The translations under genes were made by a program, and so were the position numbers. This document shows, piece by piece, positions 1 through 5,844 of a stretch of 7,202 nt of DNA. The stretch comes from an uncultured Prevotellaceae bacterium (lineage in GTDB: Bacteria; Bacteroidota; Bacteroidia; Bacteroidales; Muribaculaceae): contig CAMYCE010000107.1 of assembly GCA_947254205.1 (NCBI GenBank), positions 1-7,202 of the forward strand. The letters are read 5' to 3'. Below the pieces are notes generated by a model. That model ran no database searches, was not told where the DNA came from, and saw only the letters and a program-made list of their open reading frames with translations. How positions within the stretch are numbered: position 1 is the stretch's first letter; each line of letters begins with the position of its first letter.

Positions 1-65
1 CTTTTTCGCTCCTTTTGTTTATTGCCAAAAGTTGCATTTCTTAATTGAACTTAGCATGGGCTTCT
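1..65. other. AT-rich left-edge sequence, no gene seen
   Basis: This stretch lies outside the repeat that starts at 66. It holds only a small inverted repeat, CTTTTG at 12-17 with CAAAAG at 26-31 (8-base loop). That could be the tail of a terminator for a gene off the left edge, but it is too short to support. No open frame of interest enters from the edge. Confidence 0.4.
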
Positions 66-242
66 TTTTTTAACCCAAATCGGTCATTAGGTTTCTTGGT
101 ATTTGACAATTTATTTTGAGGGCATTTAGCGGGCTAAACAACCAAAAAAAACAGTCAAAAAGAACCAAAATAAATGGCAAAGATGAAGAAAAGCCCAAAA
201 TATTATCTTCATGTGGCCTAATGACCGATTTGGGTTAAAAAA
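66..242 (+). repeat. MITE-like structured repeat, copy 1 (177 bp)
   Basis: Positions 66-91 and 217-242 are perfect 26-bp inverted repeats whose inner core reads AATCGGTCATTAGG, preceded by TTTAACCC. The interior is also built from inverted repeats. About 15 pairs form between 102-118 and 166-181, with one mismatch and one bulge. TTTAGC at 125-130 pairs with GCTAAA at 133-138. ATGAAGA at 183-189 pairs with TCTTCAT at 206-212. Folded, this gives a closing stem leading to a three-way junction. A second copy lies inverted at 2805-2997; 146-213 is identical to the reverse complement of 2832-2899 (68 bp). The element codes for nothing. Its ends, TTTAACCC...GGGTTAAA, would be compatible with insertion at TA or TTAA, but no longer target duplication is visible. 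I infer a non-autonomous mobile repeat or a repeated structured leader; the family is not one I can name. Confidence 0.85.
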
Positions 243-254
243 TCATTTTTAGTT

Positions 255-326
255 TTTAAAGTTAGTTATTTTTGTTGAGACCCATTTTTTGTGCGATAAA
301 AAATCGTATATTTGCTCAACTTTAAA
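255..326 (+). promoter_or_regulatory. Probable promoter region with 9-bp inverted repeat
   Basis: TATATTTG at 307-314 fits the Bacteroidota -7 box TAnnTTTG, about 60 bp before the start at 374. The best -33 candidate, TTTG at 288-291, is only 15 bp away instead of the usual 19-21, so the promoter is imperfect. It is enclosed by a 9-bp perfect inverted repeat, TTTAAAGTT (255-263) and AACTTTAAA (318-326). A nested 6-bp pair, GTTGAG (274-279) with CTCAAC (315-320), lies inside but overlaps the right arm, so only one can form at a time. The repeat could be an operator or an untranslated hairpin; this is inference from symmetry only. Confidence 0.45.
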
Positions 327-373
327 CAAAGAGATGAGAAATTGATCAAGGAACCCATAAACAAAATTGCATC

Positions 374-1684
374 ATGAATATTTCAATTGTTGGAACCGGA
401 TATGTTGGACTCGTCACAGGCACATGCTTTGCCGAGCTGGGAGTAAATGTGACTTGTGTAGCCCCTGATAGCCAAAAAATCAACCGACTCGTGTATGGCG
501 ACATGCCCATCTATGAGCCAGGACTTGAGGCCTTAATGACACGCAACGTTGACGACGGGAGGCTTCATTTCTCGGCCAACTATGAGAGTGCCTTTGAAAA
601 TGCCGATGTGGTGTTTTGCACCATCGACTCAACGCTCGACCACGATGGAGGCACCAATCTTGAGCCCGTGTTTGAGGTAGCACGCACCTTTGGTCGCAAG
701 GTAAACCAATACTCGGTGTTTGTGCTCAAAACCACCGTGCCGGTGGGCACAGCCCGGCAAGTCAAAGAAATCATTGCCCAAGAGATAGCCCGGCGAGGAA
801 CAACAATTGAATTTGACATTGCCTCCAACCCCGACTTCCTCACCGAGGGCAATGCCATTAAAAACTTCATGCGCCCCGACCGCATCATCATTGGTGTAGA
901 AAACAAAAAAGCACGAGGAGTGTTTCAACAGCTCTACTACCCCATTTTGTTGCACAACAACCACGTGATATTCACCGACACGCGCACTGCCGAAATGATA
1001 AAATATGCCGCCACATCGATGCTGGCATCACGCATCAGCCTCATGAACGAGATTGCCAATCTGTGTGAAGTGGTGGGAGCCGATGTGAATGTGGTGCGCC
1101 AAGGTGTGGGCACCGACAGCCGCATTGGACCCAAATACATCTATCCCGGTTGTGGATATGGTGGCACGCTCTTCTCGCAAGACATCAGAGACTTAATCAA
1201 CATTGCCGATGTCAACGACTTCAGCATGGAGGTGTTGAGAGCTGTCGACCAAGTGAACATTGCTCAAAAACGCATACTCTTTGAAAAACTCTCCAAATGC
1301 TATGCCGGCAAGCTCAAAGGCAAGACCATAGCAGTGTGGGGGCTTTCATTTAAACCCGAAACCGACGACATGAGCGAGAGCCCAGCCATCGTCACCCTCG
1401 AATTGTTGCTCAAAGCCGGGTGCAAAGTGCAGGTATATGACCCTGTGGCCATGAACCTTGCCAAACTGCGCTGGCGCGACATTTATTGCGGTGTCGACAT
1501 GTATGACGCTGTGAAAGGTGCCGACGCATTGCTTGTTGTAACCGAGTGGCGACAATTTCACATTCCGGCATGGAATCACATGAAGAAGCTCATGAACGAG
1601 CCTCTCGTGATCGACGGTCGCAACATCTATGATGCCCACGAGGTCGAAAGCCAAGGTTTCAAATATCACTGCATAGGCCGGTAA
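374..1684 (+). CDS. ugd: UDP-glucose 6-dehydrogenase family protein, catalytic Cys missing
   Basis: The 436-residue product is full length for the family that oxidises UDP-glucose to UDP-glucuronate in the cytoplasm. The Rossmann motif GTGYVG is at 7-12, KTTVPVGT at 119-126, the central AEMIKYAA at 206-213, RIGPKYIYPGCGYGG at 250-264, and the C-terminal UDP-binding domain has WGLSFKP at 322-328 and DGRNIYD at 414-420. The active site is abnormal. The invariant GGSCFPKD, which carries the nucleophilic cysteine, reads GGTLFSQD (263-270), so Leu266 replaces Cys. The Asn that follows KYAA is Thr214. The acidic residue ending the second beta strand of the NAD site is Ala30. The GTP motif is DST (85-87). 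NPEFLREG is NPDFLTEG (152-159). The frame is undamaged and well conserved elsewhere, so this is probably a maintained paralogue with lost or changed activity rather than decay. The ATG at 374 begins directly at the Rossmann strand. No Shine-Dalgarno sequence is evident. The gene is convergent with pfkA. Confidence 0.9.
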   Translation: MNISIVGTGYVGLVTGTCFAELGVNVTCVAPDSQKINRLVYGDMPIYEPGLEALMTRNVDDGRLHFSANYESAFENADVVFCTIDSTLDHDGGTNLEPVFEVARTFGRKVNQYSVFVLKTTVPVGTARQVKEIIAQEIARRGTTIEFDIASNPDFLTEGNAIKNFMRPDRIIIGVENKKARGVFQQLYYPILLHNNHVIFTDTRTAEMIKYAATSMLASRISLMNEIANLCEVVGADVNVVRQGVGTDSRIGPKYIYPGCGYGGTLFSQDIRDLINIADVNDFSMEVLRAVDQVNIAQKRILFEKLSKCYAGKLKGKTIAVWGLSFKPETDDMSESPAIVTLELLLKAGCKVQVYDPVAMNLAKLRWRDIYCGVDMYDAVKGADALLVVTEWRQFHIPAWNHMKKLMNEPLVIDGRNIYDAHEVESQGFKYHCIGR

Positions 1685-1705
1685 TCCCCAACCATAAGTA
1701 GCCCT

Positions 1706-1737
1706 TGTAGAGACGATGCACATGCATCGTCTCTACA
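1706..1737. repeat. Extragenic palindrome / possible bidirectional terminator
   Basis: TGTAGAGACGATGCA (1706-1720) is followed by CA and then its exact reverse complement (1723-1737), a perfect 15-bp-arm palindrome. It sits between the convergent dehydrogenase gene (stop at 1684, 21 bp away) and pfkA (stop at 1784, 46 bp away), where a shared terminator is expected. There is no T-run on either side, so a simple intrinsic terminator is not supported. From memory, palindromes with GTAGAGACG arms recur between genes in some bacteria, notably cyanobacteria and some Bacteroidota; I cannot confirm that here. Confidence 0.7.
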
Positions 1738-1783
1738 TTACACGTCGATTATCACCACATTCACACCTCAGCCTTATAAACTG

Positions 1784-2764
1784 TTAGATGGAGAGGCGAC
1801 GCAGGGTGGTGAGCAAATCGCGATCGATGGGCTTGTCGTTTCTAATGGCTTTGCAGAAAGGCACATACACAATCTCGTCGTTGCTATCACCAATCATCAC
1901 GTTGCGTTGTCCCTCAAGCAGGGCATCGACAGCGGCACTACCCATGCGCGAAGCAAGAATGCGGTCTTGTGCCGTGGGGCTACCTCCTCGTTGCAAGTGC
2001 CCTAAAATGGTGACGCGCACATCGTAGCGCGGAAATTCCTTGCGCACACGTTCGGCCAGTCCCATTGCGCCACCTGTGATGGGGCTTTCGGCAACAAGCA
2101 CAATCGATGAGTTTTTGCTCTTGCGAAAACCATTCTCAATGAGTTCGGCAAGTTGGTCGACCTCGGTCGAAATTTCGGGAATAATAGCCGCTTCGGCACC
2201 ACTGGCAACGGCACCATTGAGGGCAAGAAAGCCTGCATTGCGTCCCATCACCTCAATAAAAAAGAGTCGCTCATGGCTGGTGGCCGTGTCGCGAATGCGG
2301 TCGACACACCACATAATGGTGTTGAGGGCTGTGTCGTAGCCAATGGTGTGGTCGGTGCCAAAAAGGTCGTTGTCGATTGTGCCCGGTAAGCCAATGATGG
2401 GCACATCATAATCGCTGGCAAATTGGCGAGCCCCCTTCAACGAGCCGTCGCCACCAATCACCACAAGGGCATCGATGCCTTCTTTCTTCATTGTTTCATA
2501 GGCACGAGCCTGCCCTTCGGGAGTTTTAAACTCCTCGCTGCGAGCCGTTTTCAAGATGGTGCCACCATGATGAACAATGTTGGAAACATTTTGGGTTTTA
2601 AAGTCTTGAATCTCGCTGTCGATGAGTCCTTTATAGCCTCGATAAATGCCCTTGACGTTGAAACCACTATATATTGCCGAGCGTGTCACGGCACGAATTG
2701 CGGCGTTCATGCCCGGGGCATCACCGCCCGAGGTGAGAATTCCTATTGTCTTAATTGCTGACAT
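1784..2764 (-). CDS. pfkA: ATP-dependent 6-phosphofructokinase
   Basis: This 326-residue cytoplasmic enzyme phosphorylates fructose 6-phosphate to fructose 1,6-bisphosphate, the committed step of glycolysis. The length is close to E. coli PfkA (320). GGDAPGMN (13-20) and GGDGS (104-108) form the nucleotide site; the Gly after GGD, rather than Asp, is the mark of ATP use rather than pyrophosphate use. PGTIDND (127-133) carries the catalytic Asp131. MGRNAGFL (173-180), Glu226, Arg250, His256 and Arg259 (HLQRGGSP, 256-263) match the sugar-phosphate site. The ATG at 2764 places GILTSGGDAPG at the expected N terminus. Upstream, only 40 bp separate the start from the second repeat copy, and I find no TAnnTTTG box there. 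Transcription must therefore come from within the repeat or by read-through from ubiE, which lies upstream on the same strand. Confidence 0.97.
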   Translation of the reverse strand: MSAIKTIGILTSGGDAPGMNAAIRAVTRSAIYSGFNVKGIYRGYKGLIDSEIQDFKTQNVSNIVHHGGTILKTARSEEFKTPEGQARAYETMKKEGIDALVVIGGDGSLKGARQFASDYDVPIIGLPGTIDNDLFGTDHTIGYDTALNTIMWCVDRIRDTATSHERLFFIEVMGRNAGFLALNGAVASGAEAAIIPEISTEVDQLAELIENGFRKSKNSSIVLVAESPITGGAMGLAERVRKEFPRYDVRVTILGHLQRGGSPTAQDRILASRMGSAAVDALLEGQRNVMIGDSNDEIVYVPFCKAIRNDKPIDRDLLTTLRRLSI

Positions 2765-2804
2765 AACTGAATCTTTTTTACCTTGTGAATTGTCTTAGTT
2801 TTGT

Positions 2805-2997
2805 ATTTAACCCCAATCGGTCATTAGGCCGCATGAAGATAATATTTTGGGCTTTTCTTCATCTTTGCCATTTATTTTGGTTCTTTTTGACTGTTTTTTC
2901 GGTTGTTTAGCCCGCTAAACGCCCTCAAAATCAATCAAAAACTACTCAAAATAAATTGTCAAATACCAAGAAACCTAATGCCCGATTGGGGTTAAAT
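2805..2997 (-). repeat. MITE-like structured repeat, copy 2 (193 bp, inverted)
   Basis: This is the inverted partner of the repeat at 66-242. Its termini, 2805-2828 and 2974-2997, are 24-bp inverted repeats with one mismatch (2821 T against 2983 C). The central palindrome GTTTAGC-CC-GCTAAAC (2905-2920) has a perfect 7-bp arm, where copy 1 has lost the outermost pair. Relative to copy 1 it has 21 extra bases at 2924-2944. The extra tract is bounded by two copies of CTCAAAAT (2924-2931 and 2945-2952), so the difference looks like deletion or duplication between 8-bp direct repeats. It fills nearly all of the 247-bp gap between ubiE and pfkA. On the minus strand the end reading GGCCTAATGACCG faces the pfkA start, the same orientation copy 1 has toward the dehydrogenase gene. 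Confidence 0.85.
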
Positions 2998-3011
2998 TTC
3001 CCATTTTGTTG

Positions 3012-3749
3012 CTACTTGATGGCTGTGTAGATGCTACACACGCCCAAAGTGAGCCTTTTGACCTTGCAGTCGTGAAAACCTGCCTCACGCATCAAGTTGA
3101 GCATGTGCTCACCTTGTGGCACAGCAGCAATGCTCACGGGCAGATAGCGATAGGCACTCTTGTCGCCACTCTTGAGCGACCCAATGAATGGAATGATGTG
3201 CAGCGCATAGAGGTTGTAGAAAAACCTAATCACTCGATTGCGAGGCACCGACAGCTCTATCACACATAGCATGCCCCCTGGCTTCATCACCCTGTGCATC
3301 TCTCGGTAGCCTTGATCGATGTGCTCGAAGTTGCGCACTCCAAACGCCACAGTCACGGCATCAAAGCTCTCGCCGGCATAGTGCATGTCGAGGCAATCGC
3401 CTTGCTCAAAGTTGATGTCGTTGGCAAGCCCCATGCGTGCCACTTTTTGGCGTGCCACCTCAAGCATGCCCTCGGTGAGGTCGATGCCGGTGAGGGTGTG
3501 GGGCTTGATGTGCTTGTAGAGCTGAATGGCAAAGTCGCCCGTGCCTGTAGCCACATCAAGCACCTGCTGTGGTTTTGAAGTCGCCACCAGCTTGCGCGCC
3601 ACCTTGCGCCACCGGCGGTCGAGTCCAAGCGTCATGGCATGATTCATGAAATCATAGGCTGGCGCAATGGTGTTGAACATCGCTCTCACCTGCCGGGTCT
3701 TGCCCTCGGTGTCGCTATAGGGCTTGATGTGTTCTACCGAGTTGTGCAT
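3012..3749 (-). CDS. ubiE: Demethylmenaquinone methyltransferase (UbiE/MenG)
   Basis: This 245-residue, SAM-dependent class I methyltransferase carries out the last step of menaquinone synthesis, methylating demethylmenaquinone. In a bacterium of this type the quinone is almost certainly menaquinone, so menG is the functional name. The family N-terminal signature is present as MFNTIAPAYDFMNHAMTLGL (24-43), then DRRWR (44-48). SAM motif I is VLDVATGTGDFA (63-74), followed by TGIDLTEGML (87-96) and GDCLDM (117-122). The UbiE signature AFGVRNF (135-141) and MKPGG (155-159) follow, and YRYLPVSI (200-207) precedes the usual C-terminal helix. The stop is TAG. The gene starts 25 bp after purC ends, which supports one transcript with purC and phoH. 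Confidence 0.96.
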   Translation of the reverse strand: MHNSVEHIKPYSDTEGKTRQVRAMFNTIAPAYDFMNHAMTLGLDRRWRKVARKLVATSKPQQVLDVATGTGDFAIQLYKHIKPHTLTGIDLTEGMLEVARQKVARMGLANDINFEQGDCLDMHYAGESFDAVTVAFGVRNFEHIDQGYREMHRVMKPGGMLCVIELSVPRNRVIRFFYNLYALHIIPFIGSLKSGDKSAYRYLPVSIAAVPQGEHMLNLMREAGFHDCKVKRLTLGVCSIYTAIK

Positions 3750-3774
3750 ATTGCTGTTTTGAAATAATTGCTAT

Positions 3775-4725
3775 TTATCGTGTTGCAAGATATTGAGCCA
3801 CATTTTGCTCCATGCGAGCGGCAAGGTCCACGCCCTCGTCGTTGCGCTGGAATTTCTCGCCCGTGATTTCCTCATATAGCTCGATGTAGCGTTGTGCCAC
3901 ACTCTCGCAATAGTCGTCGGTCATGGCTGGCACTTGCTCGCCTTCACGGCCCATGAAGCCGTTTTCGATGAGCCACTGGCGCACAAACTCTTTGCTCAAT
4001 TGGCGCTGAGGCTCTCCCTTGGCAAACTTCTCTTCATAGCCTTCGGCATAGAAATAGCGAGAAGAATCGGGCGTGTGAATCTCGTCCATCAAAATCACTT
4101 TGCCGTCACGCTTGCCAAATTCATATTTGGTGTCGACCAAAATCAAGCCCTTGGCTGCTGCCATCTCACTGCCACGCTCAAACAAGGCGCGAGTGTATTG
4201 CTCCACCACAGCATAGTCCTCGGCACTCACCATGCCCTGCGCGATAATCTCTTCTTTTGAAATATTCTCATCGTGGCCTGTTTCGGCCTTGGTGGTGGGG
4301 GTGATGATGGGCTGAGGGAATTTCTCATTTTCACGCATGCCATCGGGCAGTTTCACGCCACACAATTCGCGGCATCCTTCTTTATAGGCACGCCATGCAC
4401 TGCCGGTGAGATAGCCACGTATAATCATCTCGACAGGGAAACCCTCGCAACGCAAGCCCACGGTGACCATGGGGTCGGGGGTGGCAAGCTTCCAGTTGGG
4501 CACAATGTCGCTGGTGGCATCGAGAAACTTGGCTGCAATTTGATTGAGAACCTGCCCCTTTGAAGGAATGCCCTTGGGCAAAATCACATCAAAAGCCGAA
4601 ATGCGGTCGGTTGCCACCATCACGAGAATATCGTCGTTGATATTATACACGTCACGTACTTTACCATGATAAACACCTTTTTGACCTTTAAAATTAAAGT
4701 CGGTGCGAACTAATGCGTTAGCCAT
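3775..4725 (-). CDS. purC: SAICAR synthetase (PurC)
   Basis: Phosphoribosylaminoimidazole-succinocarboxamide synthase joins CAIR and aspartate using ATP in de novo purine synthesis, in the cytoplasm. The 316-residue length fits the longer form of the family. The nucleotide loop GKVRDVY is at 21-27, DRISAFDV at 40-47, RGYLTGSAW at 103-111, ITPTTKAETGHDENIS at 141-156, LVDTKYEFG at 196-204 and the signature MDEIHTPDSSR at 213-223; all expected blocks are intact and in order. The ATG at 4725 is preceded by A/T-rich sequence without a Shine-Dalgarno match. The gap to the phoH stop is only 34 bp, and ubiE follows after 25 bp, so purC is probably the middle gene of a three-gene transcript. Confidence 0.97.
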   Translation of the reverse strand: MANALVRTDFNFKGQKGVYHGKVRDVYNINDDILVMVATDRISAFDVILPKGIPSKGQVLNQIAAKFLDATSDIVPNWKLATPDPMVTVGLRCEGFPVEMIIRGYLTGSAWRAYKEGCRELCGVKLPDGMRENEKFPQPIITPTTKAETGHDENISKEEIIAQGMVSAEDYAVVEQYTRALFERGSEMAAAKGLILVDTKYEFGKRDGKVILMDEIHTPDSSRYFYAEGYEEKFAKGEPQRQLSKEFVRQWLIENGFMGREGEQVPAMTDDYCESVAQRYIELYEEITGEKFQRNDEGVDLAARMEQNVAQYLATR

Positions 4726-4759
4726 TTTTATTACTCTATTTTAATAATTATTGATTGTT

Positions 4760-5755
4760 TTATTCTTTATCTTCTTGCGAGTTTTCGGCCTCATTGTCGC
4801 CGTTCAACCCTGCTTTTTTGAGGGCATCGTGACGCTCATAGGCTTCAACAATGCGTTGCACCAGCTGGTGGCGCACTATATCTTTTTTCTCAAATTCAAC
4901 CATGCCAATGCCTTTCACATTTTTCAAGATTTTCAAGGCCTGAATAAGGCCCGATGTCACACTGCGGGGCAAGTCGATTTGGGTGGTGTCGCCCGTCACT
5001 ATCATCTTGCTACCCATGCCCAAGCGGGTGAGAAACATCTTAATTTGATGGGTAGTCGTGTTTTGTGCTTCATCGAGCACCACAATGGCATCGTTGAGCG
5101 TGCGACCACGCATGAAGGCCAAAGGTGCAATTTGAATCACGTTGGTTTCCATGTATTCTTTGAGTTTGAGGGCTGGAATCATGTCTTCGAGCGCATCATA
5201 CAGGGGTTGCAGATAGGGGTCGATTTTGTCCTTCATGTCGCCGGGCAAAAAGCCCAATTTCTCGCCCGCCTCAACTGCAGGGCGCGAGAGCACAATTTTG
5301 CGCACTTCGCGATTTTTGAGAGCACGCACCGCCAGAGCCACCGCCAGATAGGTTTTGCCCGTGCCAGCAGGGCCAAGGGCAAAGGTGAGGTCGTTTTGGC
5401 TAAAGGTCTTGACCAGCAGTTGCTGATTGGGGGTGCGCCCCGTGATGGGCTTGCCATTCACGCCATAGAGAATCACATCGTCCATCTTGAGCTCCTTGGG
5501 CTGAAGTCCCTTGATGGTGTCGAGAATCACATCTTCGGTGAGTTTATTGTATTGCAGGCAATAGCCCTCCAATTTCTTGATTTTATCTTCAAAATCGGCT
5601 GTTTCCTCATCATCGCCAATCACAGTAATCACGCTACCGCGTGCTGCCATGCGCAACTTGGGAAAAAGGGTGCGAATGAGTTGTATGTTAGTGTTATTCA
5701 CCCCATAAAAAACCACAGGGTCAACACTGTCGATGATAACGTGTCGTTCAATCAT
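4760..5755 (-). CDS. phoH: PhoH family ATPase
   Basis: This 331-residue cytoplasmic P-loop ATPase belongs to the PhoH (PhoL-like) family, which is tied to RNA metabolism; the exact substrate is not known for most members. An N-terminal domain (about 1-95) precedes the ATPase core. Walker A is GPAGTGKT (128-135), the conserved SRPAVEAGEKLGFLPGD is at 157-173, Walker B is VVLDEAQN (225-232), and TGDTTQIDLP (254-263) matches motif III. The C-terminal tail (about 310-331) is charged and acidic and probably disordered. The ATG at 5755 lies about 20 bp from a strong promoter, implying a very short leader. It appears to be the first gene of a phoH-purC-ubiE transcript. A 353-residue open frame on the opposite strand is its shadow. 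Confidence 0.95.
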   Translation of the reverse strand: MIERHVIIDSVDPVVFYGVNNTNIQLIRTLFPKLRMAARGSVITVIGDDEETADFEDKIKKLEGYCLQYNKLTEDVILDTIKGLQPKELKMDDVILYGVNGKPITGRTPNQQLLVKTFSQNDLTFALGPAGTGKTYLAVALAVRALKNREVRKIVLSRPAVEAGEKLGFLPGDMKDKIDPYLQPLYDALEDMIPALKLKEYMETNVIQIAPLAFMRGRTLNDAIVVLDEAQNTTTHQIKMFLTRLGMGSKMIVTGDTTQIDLPRSVTSGLIQALKILKNVKGIGMVEFEKKDIVRHQLVQRIVEAYERHDALKKAGLNGDNEAENSQEDKE

Positions 5756-5777
5756 ATAGTGCTTTTATACTGTAGTG

Positions 5778-5808
5778 CAAATTTACTGCAACTGCATCGC
5801 AAAACAAA
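5778..5808 (-). promoter_or_regulatory. Bacteroidota-type promoter for phoH-purC-ubiE
   Basis: Read on the minus strand, TTTG (5805-5808) is followed after 19 bp by TAAATTTG (5778-5785), an exact match to TAnnTTTG. Transcription would start a few bases downstream, near 5772, leaving roughly 17-20 nt before the phoH ATG at 5755. It lies in the 89-bp gap after the acyltransferase gene. Confidence 0.8.
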
Positions 5809-5844
5809 ATAAAAACCAATAATTCTCACACTGCTATCAAGGAG

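Noticed and set aside
91..242. CRISPR-like or phage attachment site reading of the repeats
   Set aside because: There are only two copies, 2.6 kb apart and inverted, with no regular spacers, no cas genes, no integrase and no tRNA nearby.
1346..1723. 125-codon minus-strand open frame over the 3' part of the dehydrogenase gene
   Set aside because: It overlaps a well-conserved coding region and the intergenic palindrome, and the translation shows no recognisable motif.
3223..3240. CCTAATCACTCGATTG inside ubiE resembling the repeat terminus CCTAATGCCCGATTG
   Set aside because: It lies in conserved coding sequence (the VIRFFYN segment), is an imperfect match and has no partner end.
4751..5812. 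353-codon plus-strand open frame opposite phoH
   Set aside because: It covers a clear phoH gene exactly, has a His/Phe/Ala-rich composition with no domain pattern, and also runs over the phoH promoter. It is a codon-usage shadow.
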